64,000 nucleotides of DNA, from contig NC_086034.1 in NCBI RefSeq assembly GCF_036323735.1, positions 42,097,439 through 42,161,438 of the forward strand, in the 5' to 3' direction. Below are positions 36,331 to 49,647 of the stretch, piece by piece. A program made the position numbers and the translations under genes. Position 1 is the first letter of the stretch; each line of letters begins with the position of its first letter. The notes under the pieces were generated by a model. The model was given only the letters and a program-made list of their open reading frames with translations, searched no databases and was not told the DNA's origin. This stretch comes from Rattus norvegicus (taxonomy: Eukaryota; Chordata; Mammalia; Rodentia; Muridae).

Positions 36331-38920
36331 GAATTCGGTTAGTTTCCAATAGGCCGCAATAGTAATAAGTGGACTGTTCGGGATATAGAAAAATTTTCAC
36401 GAATAGAATCAAAATTTCTAGGCGAATTCAGTGAGTTCCCAAAGGGACATGCTTGTGTGAGTGTGCTTTTCAATATGTAACAACATTTTAAGGAACGGAC
36501 TCTAAGTATCATGGTGAATTCAGTAGGTTCCCAATAGGATTCGCATGTAATAAGCTTGTTATTCAAGATAGAGCAACGTTTTAAGGAAGGGAAACACTGT
36601 TTCTCTGTGAATTCAGTTAGTTCCCAGTAGCAGGCTCTTGTAATATGCGTACTTCTAAAGATTTATCAAAATTTGGTGTGCCGAATCTGAGTAACATGGT
36701 GAATTCGGTTAGTTCCCAATAGGCCGCAGTAGTAATAAGTGGACTGTTCGGGATATAGAAAAACATTCACGAATGGACTCAAAATTTCTAGGCGAATTCA
36801 GTGAGTTCCCAATGGGACATGCTTGTATGAGTGTGCTTTTCAATATGTAACAATATTTTACGGAACGGACTCTAAATATCATGGTGAATTCAGTAGGTTC
36901 CCAATAGGATTCACATGTAATAAGCTTGTTATTCAAGATAGAGCAACGTTTTAAGGAACGGAAACACTGTTTCTCTGTGAATTCAGTTAGTTCCCAGTAG
37001 CAGGCTCTTGTAATATGCGTACTTCTAAAGATTTATCAAAATTTGGTGTGCCGAATCTGAGTAACATGGTGAATTCGGTTACTTTCCAATAGGCCGCAGT
37101 AGTAATAAGTGGACTGTTCGGGATATAGAAAAATTTTCACGAATGGACTCAAAATTTCTAGGCGAATACAGTGAGTTCCCAATGGGACATGCTTGTATGA
37201 GTGTACTTTTCAATATGTAACAACATTTTACGGAAAGGACTCTAAGTATCATGGTGAATTCAGTAGGTTCCCAATAGGATTCGCATGTAATAAGCTTGTT
37301 ATTCAAGATAGAGCAACGTTTTAAGGAACGGAAACACTGTTTCTCTGTGAATTCAGTTAGTTCCCAGTAGCAGGCTCTTGTAATATGCGTACTTCTAAAG
37401 ATTTATCAAAATTTGGAGTGCCGAATCTGAGTAACATGGTGAATTCGGTTAGTTTCCAATAGGCCGCAGTAGTAATAAGTGGACTGTTCGGGATATAGAA
37501 AAATTTTCACGAATGGACTCAAAATTTCTAGGCGAATACAGTGAGTTCCCAATGGGACATGCTTGTATGAGTGTACTTTTCAATATGTAACAACATTTTA
37601 AGGAACGGACTCTAAGTATCATGGTGAATTCAGTAGGTTCCCAATAGGATTCGCATGTAATAAGCTTGTTATTCAAGATAGTGCAACGTTTTAAGGAACG
37701 GAAACACTGTTTCTCTGTGAATTCAGTTAGTTCCCAGTAGCAGGCTCTTGTAATATGCGTACTTCTAAAGATTTATCAAAATTTGGAGTGCCGAATCTGA
37801 GTAACATGGTGAATTCGGTTAGTTTCCAATAGGCCGCAGTAGTAATAAGTGGACTGTTCGGGATATAGAAAAATTTTCACGAATGGACTCAAAATTTCTA
37901 GGCGAATACAGTGAGTTCCCAATGGGACATGCTTGTATGAGTGTACTTTTCAATATGTAACAACATTTTAAGGAACGGACTCTAAGTATCATGGTGAATT
38001 CAGTAGGTTCCCAATAGGATTCGCATGTAATAAGCTTGTTATTCAAGATAGTGCAACGTTTTAAGGAACGGAAACACTGATTCTCTGTGAATTCAGTTAG
38101 TTCCCAGTAGCAGGCTCTTGTAATATGCGTACTTCTAAAGATTTATCAAAATTTGGAGTGCCGAATCTGAGTAACATGGTGAATTCGGTTAGTTTCCAAT
38201 AGGCCGCAGTAGTAATAAGTGGACTGTTCGGGATATAGAAAAATTTTCACGAATGGACTCAAAATTTCTAGGCGAATACAGTGAGTTCCCAATGGGACAT
38301 GCTTGTATGAGTGTACTTTTCAATATGTAACAACATTTTACGGAACGGACTCTAAGTATCATGGTGAATTCAGTAGGTTCCCAATAGGATTCGCATGTAA
38401 TAAGCTTGTTATTCAAGATAGAGCAACGTTTTAAGGAACGGAAACACTGTTTCTCTGTGAATTCAGTTAGTTCCCAGTAGCAGGCTCTTGTAATATGCGT
38501 ACTTCTAAAGATTTATCAAAATTTGGAGTGCCGAATCTGAGTAACATGGTGAATTCGGTTAGTTTCCAATAGGCCGCAGTAGTAATAAGTGGACTGTTCG
38601 GGATATAGAAAAATTTTCACGAATGGACTCAAAATTTCTAGGCGAATACAGTGAGTTCCCAATGGGACATGCTTGTATGAGTGTACTTTTCAATATGTAA
38701 CAACATTTTAAGGAACGGACTCTAAGTATCATGGTGAATTCAGTAGGTTCCCAATAGGATTCGCATGTAATAAGCTTGTTATTCAAGATAGAGCAACGTT
38801 TTAAGGAACGGAAACACTGATTCTCTGTGAATTCAGTTAGTTCCCAGTAGCAGGCTCTTGTAATATGCGTACTTCTAAAGATTTATCAAAATTTGGTGTG
38901 CCGAATCTGAGTAACATTGT
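36331..38920 (+). repeat. Main HOR, unit 10: T-Y-L-R-R-V-R (seven monomers)
   Basis: The first-position R (GATAGTGC) is present twice, at 37441 and 37811. The first of them ends ACTGTTTCTC instead of ACTGATTCTC. This is a single-monomer duplication. Confidence 0.92.
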
Positions 38921-41140
38921 GAATTCGGTTAGTTTCCAATAGGCCGCAATAGTAATAAGTGGACTGTTCGGGATATAGAAAAATTTTCACGAATAGAATC
39001 AAAATTTCTAGGCGAATTCAGTGAGTTCCCAAAGGGACATGCTTGTGTGAGTGTGCTTTTCAATATGTAACAACATTTTAAGGAACGGACTCTAAGTATC
39101 ATGGTGAATTCAGTAGGTTCCCAATAGGATTCGCATGTAATAAGCTTGTTATTCAAGATAGAGCAACGTTTTAAGGAAGGGAAACACTGTTTCTCTGTGA
39201 ATTCAGTTAGTTCCCAGTAGCAGGCTCTTGTAATATGCGTACTTCTAAAGATTTATCAAAATTTGGTGTGCCGAATCTGAGTAACATGGTGAATTCGGTT
39301 AGTTCCCAATAGGCCGCAGTAGTAATAAGTGGACTGTTCGGGATATAGAAAAACATTCACGAATGGACTCAAAATTTCTAGGCGAATTCAGTGAGTTCCC
39401 AATGGGACATGCTTGTATGAGTGTGCTTTTCAATATGTAACAATATTTTACGGAACGGACTCTAAATATCATGGTGAATTCAGTAGGTTCCCAATAGGAT
39501 TCACATGTAATAAGCTTGTTATTCAAGATAGAGCAACGTTTTAAGGAACGGAAACACTGTTTCTCTGTGAATTCAGTTAGTTCCCAGTAGCAGGCTCTTG
39601 TAATATGCGTACTTCTAAAGATTTATCAAAATTTGGTGTGCCGAATCTGAGTAACATGGTGAATTCGGTTACTTTCCAATAGGCCGCAGTAGTAATAAGT
39701 GGACTGTTCGGGATATAGAAAAATTTTCACGAATGGACTCAAAATTTCTAGGCGAATACAGTGAGTTCCCAATGGGACATGCTTGTATGAGTGTACTTTT
39801 CAATATGTAACAACATTTTACGGAAAGGACTCTAAGTATCATGGTGAATTCAGTAGGTTCCCAATAGGATTCGCATGTAATAAGCTTGTTATTCAAGATA
39901 GAGCAACGTTTTAAGGAACGGAAACACTGTTTCTCTGTGAATTCAGTTAGTTCCCAGTAGCAGGCTCTTGTAATATGCGTACTTCTAAAGATTTATCAAA
40001 ATTTGGAGTGCCGAATCTGAGTAACATGGTGAATTCGGTTAGTTTCCAATAGGCCGCAGTAGTAATAAGTGGACTGTTCGGGATATAGAAAAATTTTCAC
40101 GAATGGACTCAAAATTTCTAGGCGAATACAGTGAGTTCCCAATGGGACATGCTTGTATGAGTGTACTTTTCAATATGTAACAACATTTTAAGGAACGGAC
40201 TCTAAGTATCATGGTGAATTCAGTAGGTTCCCAATAGGATTCGCATGTAATAAGCTTGTTATTCAAGATAGTGCAACGTTTTAAGGAACGGAAACACTGA
40301 TTCTCTGTGAATTCAGTTAGTTCCCAGTAGCAGGCTCTTGTAATATGCGTACTTCTAAAGATTTATCAAAATTTGGAGTGCCGAATCTGAGTAACATGGT
40401 GAATTCGGTTAGTTTCCAATAGGCCGCAGTAGTAATAAGTGGACTGTTCGGGATATAGAAAAATTTTCACGAATGGACTCAAAATTTCTAGGCGAATACA
40501 GTGAGTTCCCAATGGGACATGCTTGTATGAGTGTACTTTTCAATATGTAACAACATTTTACGGAACGGACTCTAAGTATCATGGTGAATTCAGTAGGTTC
40601 CCAATAGGATTCGCATGTAATAAGCTTGTTATTCAAGATAGAGCAACGTTTTAAGGAACGGAAACACTGTTTCTCTGTGAATTCAGTTAGTTCCCAGTAG
40701 CAGGCTCTTGTAATATGCGTACTTCTAAAGATTTATCAAAATTTGGAGTGCCGAATCTGAGTAACATGGTGAATTCGGTTAGTTTCCAATAGGCCGCAGT
40801 AGTAATAAGTGGACAGTTCGGGATATAGAAAAATTTTCACGAATGGACTCAAAATTTCTAGGCGAATACAGTGAGTTCCCAATGGGACATGCTTGTATGA
40901 GTGTACTTTTCAATATGTAACAACATTTTAAGGAACGGACTCTAAGTATCATGGTGAATTCAGTAGGTTCCCAATAGGATTCGCATGTAATAAGCTTGTT
41001 ATTCAAGATAGAGCAACGTTTTAAGGAACGGAAACACTGATTCTCTGTGAATTCAGTTAGTTCCCAGTAGCAGGCTCTTGTAATATGCGTACTTCTAAAG
41101 ATTTATCAAAATTTGGTGTGCCGAATCTGAGTAACATTGT
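38921..41140 (+). repeat. Main HOR T-Y-L-R-V-R, unit 11
   Basis: Canonical order; the last R carries GGACAGTTCG. Confidence 0.93.
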
Positions 41141-43357
41141 GAATTCGGTTAGTTTCCAATAGGCCGCAATAGTAATAAGTGGACTGTTCGGGATATAGAA
41201 AAATTTTCACGAATAGAATCAAAATTTCTAGGCGAATTCAGTGAGTTCCCAAAGGGACATGCTTGTGTGAGTGTGCTTTTCAATATGTAACAACATTTTA
41301 AGGAACGGACTCTAAGTATCATGGTGAATTCAGTAGGTTCCCAATAGGATTCGCATGTAATAAGCTTGTTATTCAAGATAGAGCAACGTTTTAAGGAAGG
41401 GAAACACTGTTTCTCTGTGAATTCAGTTAGTTCCCAGTAGCAGGCTCTTGTAATATGCGTACTTCTAAAGATTTATCAAAATTTGGTGTGCCGAATCTGA
41501 GTAACATGGTGAATTCGGTTAGTTCCCAATAGGCCGCAGTAGTAATAAGTGGACTGTTCGGGATATAGAAAAACATTCACGAATGGACTCAAAATTTCTA
41601 GGCGAATACAGTGAGTTCCCAATGGGACATGCTTGTATGAGTGTGCTTTTCAATATGTAACAATATTTTACGGAACGGACTCTAAATATCATGGTGAATT
41701 CAGTAGGTTCCCAATAGGATTCACATGTAATAAGCTTGTTATTCAAGATAGAGCAACGTTTTAAGGAACGGAAACACTGTTTCTCTGTGAATTCAGTTAG
41801 TTCCCAGTAGCAGGCTCTTGTAATATGCGTACTTCTAAAGATTTATCAAAATTTGGTGTGCCGAATCTGAGTAACATGGTGAATTCGGTTACTTTCCAAT
41901 AGGCCGCAGTAGTAATAAGTGGACTGTTCGGGATATAGAAAAATTTTCACGAATGGACTCAAAATTTCTAGGCGAATACAGTGAGTTCCCAATGGGACAT
42001 GCTTGTATGAGTGTACTTTTCAATATGTAACAACATTTTACGGAAAGGACTCTAAGTATCATGGTGAATTCAGTAGGTTCCCAATAGGATTCGCATGTAA
42101 TAAGCTTGTTATTCAAGATAGAGCAACGTTTTAAGGAACGGAAACACTGTTTCTCTGTGAATTCAGTTAGTTCCCAGTAGCAGGCTCTTGTAATATGCGT
42201 ACTTCTAAAGATTTATCAAAATTTGGAGTGCCGAATCTGAGTAACATGGTGAATTCGGTTAGTTTCCAATAGGCCGCAGTAGTAATAAGTGGACTGTTCG
42301 GGATATAGAAAAATTTTCACGAATGGACTCAAAATTTCTAGGCGAATACAGTGAGTTCCCAATGGGACATGCTTGTATGAGTGTACTTTTCAATATGTAA
42401 CAACATTTTAAGGAACGGACTCTAAGTATCATGGTGAATTCAGTAGGTTCCCAATAGGATTCGCATGTAATAAGCTTGTTATTCAAGATAGTGCAACGTT
42501 TTAAGGAACGGAAACACTGATTCTCTGTGAATTCAGTTAGTTCCCAGTAGCAGGCTCTTGTAATATGCGTACTTCTAAAGATTTATCAAAATTTGGAGTG
42601 CCGAATCTGAGTAACATGGTGAATTCGGTTAGTTTCCAATAGGCCGCAGTAGTAATAAGTGGACTGTTCGGGATATAGAAAAATTTTCACGAATGGACTC
42701 AAAATTTCTAGGCGAATACAGTGAGTTCCCAATGGGACATGCTTGTATGAGTGTACTTTTCAATATGTAACATTTTACGGAACGGACTCTAAGTATCATG
42801 GTGAATTCAGTAGGTTCCCAATAGGATTCGCATGTAATAAGCTTGTTATTCAAGATAGAGCAACGTTTTAAGGAACGGAAACACTGATTCTCTGTGAATT
42901 CAGTTAGTTCCCAGTAGCAGGCTCTTGTAATATGCGTACTTCTAAAGATTTATCAAAATTTGGAGTGCCGAATCTGAGTAACATGGTGAATTCGGTTAGT
43001 TTCCAATAGGCCGCAGTAGTAATAAGTGGACAGTTCGGGATATAGAAAAATTTTCACGAATGGACTCAAAATTTCTAGGCGAATACAGTGAGTTCCCAAT
43101 GGGACATGCTTGTATGAGTGTACTTCTCAATATGTAACAACATTTTAAGGAACGGACTCTAAGTATCATGGTGAATTCAGTAGGTTCCCAATAGGATTCG
43201 CATGTAATAAGCTTGTTATTCAAGATAGAGCAACGTTTTAAGGAACGGAAACACTGATTCTCTGTGAATTCAGTTAGTTCCCAGTAGCAGGCTCTTGTAA
43301 TATGCGTACTTCTAAAGATTTATCAAAATTTGGTGTGCCGAATCTGAGTAACATTGT
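41141..43357 (+). repeat. Main HOR T-Y-L-R-V-R, unit 12 (2217 bp)
   Basis: Canonical order. Y has the R-type GAATACAGTG at s2. V at 42621 has lost 3 bp in the AACAAC stretch near 42770 and is 367 bp. The last R carries GGACAG and a private ACTTCTCAAT. Confidence 0.92.
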
Positions 43358-45577
43358 GAATTCGGTTAGTTTCCAATAGGCCGCAATAGTAATAAGTGGA
43401 CTGTTCGGGATATAGAAAAATTTTCACGAATAGAATCAAAATTTCTAGGCGAATTCAGTGAGTTCCCAAAGGGACATGCTTGTGTGAGTGTGCTTTTCAA
43501 TATGTAACAACATTTTAAGGAACGGACTCTAAGTATCATGGTGAATTCAGTAGGTTCCCAATAGGATTCGCATGTAATAAGCTTGTTATTCAAGATAGAG
43601 CAACGTTTTAAGGAAGGGAAACACTGTTTCTCTGTGAATTCAGTTAGTTCCCAGTAGCAGGCTCTTGTAATATGCGTACTTCTAAAGATTTATCAAAATT
43701 TGGTGTGCCGAATCTGAGTAACATGGTGAATTCGGTTACTTTCCAATAGGCCGCAGTAGTAATAAGTGGACTGTTCGGGATATAGAAAAATTTTCACGAA
43801 TGGACTCAAAATTTCTAGGCGAATACAGTGAGTTCCCAATGGGACATGCTTGTATGAGTGTACTTTTCAATATGTAACAACATTTTACGGAAAGGACTCT
43901 AAGTATCATGGTGAATTCAGTAGGTTCCCAATAGGATTCGCATGTAATAAGCTTGTTATTCAAGATAGAGCAACGTTTTAAGGAACGGAAACACTGTTTC
44001 TCTGTGAATTCAGTTAGTTCCCAGTAGCAGGCTCTTGTAATATGCGTACTTCTAAAGATTTATCAAAATTTGGAGTGCCGAATCTGAGTAACATGGTGAA
44101 TTCGGTTAGTTTCCAATAGGCCGCAGTAGTAATAAGTGGACTGTTCGGGATATAGAAAAATTTTCACGAATGGACTCAAAATTTCTAGGCGAATACAGTG
44201 AGTTCCCAATGGGACATGCTTGTATGAGTGTACTTTTCAATATGTAACAACATTTTACGGAAAGGACTCTAAGTATCATGGTGAATTCAGTAGGTTCCCA
44301 ATAGGATTCGCATGTAATAAGCTTGTTATTCAAGATAGAGCAACGTTTTAAGGAACAGAAACACTGTTTCTCTGTGAATTCAGTTAGTTCCCAGTAGCAG
44401 GCTCTTGTAATATGCGTACTTCTAAAGATTTATCAAAATTTGGAGTGCCGAATCTGAGTAACATGGTGAATTCGGTTAGTTTCCAATAGGCCGCAGTAGT
44501 AATAAGTGGACTGTTCGGGATATAGAAAAATTTTCACGAATGGACTCAAAATTTCTAGGCGAATACAGTGAGTTCCCAATGGGACATGCTTGTATGAGTG
44601 TACTTTTCAATATGTAACAACATTTTAAGGAACGGACTCTAAGTATCATGGTGAATTCAGTAGGTTCCCAATAGGATTCGCATGTAATAAGCTTGTTATT
44701 CAAGATAGTGCAACGTTTTAAGGAACGGAAACACTGATTCTCTGTGAATTCAGTTAGTTCCCAGTAGCAGGCTCTTGTAATATGCGTACTTCTAAAGATT
44801 TATCAAAATTTGGTGTGCCGAATCTGAGTAACATGGTGAATTCGGTTAGTTTCCAATAGGCCGCAGTAGTAATAAGTGGACTGTTCGGGATATAGAAAAA
44901 TTTTCACGAATGGACTCAAAATTTCTAGGCGAATACAGTGAGTTCCCAATGGGACATGCTTGTATGAGTGTACTTTTCAATATGTAACAACATTTTACGG
45001 AACGGACTCTAAGTATCATGGTGAATTCAGTAGGTTCCCAATAGGATTCGCATGTAATAAGCTTGTTATTCAAGATAGAGCAACGTTTTAAGGAACGGAA
45101 ACACTGTTTCTCTGTGAATTCAGTTAGTTCCCAGTAGCAGGCTCTTGTAATATGCGTACTTCTAAAGATTTATCAAAATTTGGAGTGCCGAATCTGAGTA
45201 ACATGGTGAATTCGGTTAGTTTCCAATAGGCCGCAGTAGTAATAAGTGGACAGTTCGGGATATAGAAAAATTTTCACGAATGGACTCAAAATTTCTAGGC
45301 GAATACAGTGAGTTCCCAATGGGACATGCTTGTATGAGTGTACTTTTCAATATGTAACAACATTTTAAGGAACGGACTCTAAGTATCATGGTGAATTCAG
45401 TAGGTTCCCAATAGGATTCGCATGTAATAAGCTTGTTATTCAAGATAGAGCAACGTTTTAAGGAACGGAAACACTGATTCTCTGTGAATTCAGTTAGTTC
45501 CCAGTAGCAGGCTCTTGTAATATGCGTACTTCTAAAGATTTATCAAAATTTGGTGTGCCGAATCTGAGTAACATTGT
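43358..45577 (+). repeat. Main HOR, unit 13: T-L-L'-R-V-R
   Basis: Y is missing and T joins L directly. L' (44098) begins R-like (GGAGTGCC before it, GGTTAGTTTCC) and continues as L (CGGAAAGGACTC); it also has a private GGAACAGAAAC. V (44838) is preceded by GGTGTGCC instead of GGAGTGCC. The last R carries GGACAG. Confidence 0.9.
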
Positions 45578-47427
45578 GAATTCGGTTAGTTTCCAATAGG
45601 CCGCAATAGTAATAAGTGGACTGTTCGGGATATAGAAAAATTTTCACGAATAGAATCAAAATTTCTAGGCGAATTCAGTGAGTTCCCAAAGGGACATGCT
45701 TGTGTGAGTGTGCTTTTCAATATGTAACAACATTTTAAGGAACGGACTCTAAGTATCATGGTGAATTCAGTAGGTTCCCAATAGGATTCGCATGTAATAA
45801 GCTTGTTATTCAAGATAGAGCAACGTTTTAAGGAAGGGAAACACTGTTTCTCTGTGAATTCAGTTAGTTCCCAGTAGCAGGCTCTTGTAATATGCGTACT
45901 TCTAAAGATTTATCAAAATTTGGTGTGCCGAATCTGAGTAACATGGTGAATTCGGTTAGTTCCCAATAGGCCGCAGTAGTAATAAGTGGACTGTTCGGGA
46001 TATAGAAAAACATTCACGAATGGATTCAAAATTTCTAGGCGAATTCAGTGAGTTCCCAATGGGACATGCTTGTATGAGTGTGCTTTTCAATATGTAACAA
46101 TATTTTACGGAACGGACTCTAAATATCATGGTGAATTCAGTAGGTTCCCAATAGGATTCACATGTAATAAGCTTGTTATTCAAGATAGAGCAACGTTTTA
46201 AGGAACGGAAACACTGTTTCTCTGTGAATTCAGTTAGTTCCCAGTAGCAGGCTCTTGTAATATGCGTACTTCTAAAGATTTATCAAAATTTGGTGTGCCG
46301 AATCTGAGTAACATGGTGAATTCGGTTACTTTCCAATAGGCCGCAGTAGTAATAAGTGGACTGTTCGGGATATAGAAAAATTTTCACGAATGGACTCAAA
46401 ATTTCTAGGCGAATACAGTGAGTTCCCAATGGGACATGCTTGTATGAGTGTACTTTTCAATATGTAACAACATTTTACGGAAAGGACTCTAAGTATCATG
46501 GTGAATTCAGTAGGTTCCCAATAGGATTCGCATGTAATAAGCTTGTTATTCAAGATAGAGCAACGTTTTAAGGAACGGAAACACTGTTTCTCTGTGAATT
46601 CAGTTAGTTCCCAGTAGCAGGCTCTTGTAATATGCGTACTTCTAAAGATTTATCAAAATTTGGAGTGCCGAATCTGAGTAACATGGTGAATTCGGTTAGT
46701 TTCCAATAGGCCGCAGTAGTAATAAGTGGACTGTTCGGGATATAGAAAAATTTTCACGAATGGACTCAAAATTTCTAGGCGAATACAGTGAGTTCCCAAT
46801 GGGACATGCTTGTATGAGTGTACTTTTCAATATGTAACAACATTTTAAGGAACGGACTCTAAGTATCATGGTGAATTCAGTAGGTTCCCAATAGGATTCG
46901 CATGTAATAAGCTTGTTATTCAAGATAGAGCAACGTTTTAAGGAACGGAAACACTGTTTCTCTGTGAATTCAGTTAGTTCCCAGTAGCAGGCTCTTGTAA
47001 TATGCGTACTTCTAAAGATTTATCAAAATTTGGAGTGCCGAATCTGAGTAACATGGTGAATTCGGTTAGTTTCCAATAGGCCGCAGTAGTAATAAGTGGA
47101 CAGTTCGGGATATAGAAAAATTTTCACGAATGGACTCAAAATTTCTAGGCGAATACAGTGAGTTCCCAATGGGACATGCTTGTATGAGTGTACTTTTCAA
47201 TATGTAACAACATTTTAAGGAACGGACTCTAAGTATCATGGTGAATTCAGTAGGTTCCCAATAGGATTCGCATGTAATAAGCTTGTTATTCAAGATAGAG
47301 CAACGTTTTAAGGAACGGAAACACTGATTCTCTGTGAATTCAGTTAGTTCCCAGTAGCAGGCTCTTGTAATATGCGTACTTCTAAAGATTTATCAAAATT
47401 TGGTGTGCCGAATCTGAGTAACATTGT
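45578..47427 (+). repeat. Main HOR, unit 14: T-Y-L-R-R (five monomers)
   Basis: V is missing. Y has GAATGGATTCAAAA, a marker shared with the Y monomers at 47798 and 52608. The R at 46688 has GATAGAGC and ACTGTTTCTC, and the next R has GGACAG. Confidence 0.91.
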
Positions 47428-49647
47428 GAATTCGGTTAGTTTCCAATAGGCCGCAATAGTAATAAGTGGACTGTTCGGGATATAGAAAAATTTTCACGAA
47501 TAGAATCAAAATTTCTAGGCGAATTCAGTGAGTTCCCAAAGGGACATGCTTGTGTGAGTGTGCTTTTCAATATGTAACAACATTTTAAGGAACGGACTCT
47601 AAGTATCATGGTGAATTCAGTAGGTTCCCAATAGGATTCGCATGTAATAAGCTTGTTATTCAAGATAGAGCAACGTTTTAAGGAAGGGAAACACTGTTTC
47701 TCTGTGAATTCAGTTAGTTCCCAGTAGCAGGCTCTTGTAATATGCGTACTTCTAAAGATTTATCAAAATTTGGTGTGCCGAATCTGAGTAACATGGTGAA
47801 TTCGGTTAGTTCCCAATAGGCCGCAGTAGTAATAAGTGGACTGTTCGGGATATAGAAAAACATTCACGAATGGATTCAAAATTTCTAGGCGAATTCAGTG
47901 AGTTCCCAATGGGACATGCTTGTATGAGTGTGCTTTTCAATATGTAACAATATTTTACGGAACGGACTCTAAATATCATGGTGAATTCAGTAGGTTCCCA
48001 ATAGGATTCACATGTAATAAGCTTGTTATTCAAGATAGAGCAACGTTTTAAGGAACGGAAACACTGTTTCTCTGTGAATTCAGTTAGTTCCCAGTAGCAG
48101 GCTCTTGTAATATGCGTACTTCTAAAGATTTATCAAAATTTGGTGTGCCGAATCTGAGTAACATGGTGAATTCGGTTACTTTCCAATAGGCCGCAGTAGT
48201 AATAAGTGGACTGTTCGGGATATAGAAAAATTTTCACGAATGGACTCAAAATTTCTAGGCGAATACAGTGAGTTCCCAATGGGACATGCTTGTATGAGTG
48301 TACTTTTCAATATGTAACAACATTTTACGGAAAGGACTCTAAGTATCATGGTGAATTCAGTAGGTTCCCAATAGGATTCGCATGTAATAAGCTTGTTATT
48401 CAAGATAGAGCAACGTTTTAAGGAACGGAAACACTGTTTCTCTGTGAATTCAGTTAGTTCCCAGTAGCAGGCTCTTGTAATATGCGTACTTCTAAAGATT
48501 TATCAAAATTTGGAGTGCCGAATCTGAGTAACATGGTGAATTCGGTTAGTTTCCAATAGGCCGCAGTAGTAATAAGTGGACTGTTCGGGATATAGAAAAA
48601 TTTTCACGAATGGACTCAAAATTTCTAGGCGAATACAGTGAGTTCCCAATGGGACATGCTTGTATGAGTGTACTTTTCAATATGTAACAACATTTTAAGG
48701 AACGGACTCTAAGTATCATGGTGAATTCAGTAGGTTCCCAATAGGATTCGCATGTAATAAGCTTGTTATTCAAGATAGTGCAACGTTTTAAGGAACGGAA
48801 ACACTGATTCTCTGTGAATTCAGTTAGTTCCCAGTAGCAGGCTCTTGTAATATGCGTACTTCTAAAGATTTATCAAAATTTGGAGTGCCGAATCTGAGTA
48901 ACATGGTGAATTCGGTTAGATTCCAATAGGCCGCAGTAGTAATAAGTGGACTGTTCGGGATATAGAAAAATTTTCACGAATGGACTCAAAATTTCTAGGC
49001 GAATACAGTGAGTTCCCAATGGGACATGCTTGTATGAGTGTACTTTTCAATATGTAACAACATTTTACGGAACGGACTCTAAGTATCATGGTGAATTCAG
49101 TAGGTTCCCAATAGGATTCGCATGTAATAAGCTTGTTATTCAAGATAGAGCAACGTTTTAAGGAACGGAAACACTGTTTCTCTGTGAATTCAGTTAGTTC
49201 CCAGTAGCAGGCTCTTGTAATATGCGTACTTCTAAAGATTTATCAAAATTTGGAGTGCCGAATCTGAGTAACATGGTGAATTCGGTTAGTTTCCAATAGG
49301 CCGCAGTAGTAATAAGTGGACTGTTCGGGATATAGAAAAATTTTCACGAATGGACTCAAAATTTCTAGGCGAATACAGTGAGTTCCCAATGGGACATGCT
49401 TGTATGAGTGTACTTTTCAATATGTAACAACATTTTAAGGAACGGACTCTAAGTATCATGGTGAATTCAGTAGGTTCCCAATAGGATTCGCATGTAATAA
49501 GCTTGTTATTCAAGATAGAGCAACGTTTTAAGGAACGGAAACACTGTTTCTCTGTGAATTCAGTTAGTTCCCAGTAGCAGGCTCTTGTAATATGCGTACT
49601 TCTAAAGATTTATCAAAATTTGGAGTGCCGAATCTGAGTAACATGGT
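47428..49647 (+). repeat. Main HOR T-Y-L-R-V-R, unit 15
   Basis: Canonical order. Y has GGATTCAAAA, and V (48908) has GGTTAGATTCC, a marker shared only with the V at 53718. The last R ends ACTGTTTCTC. Confidence 0.92.
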
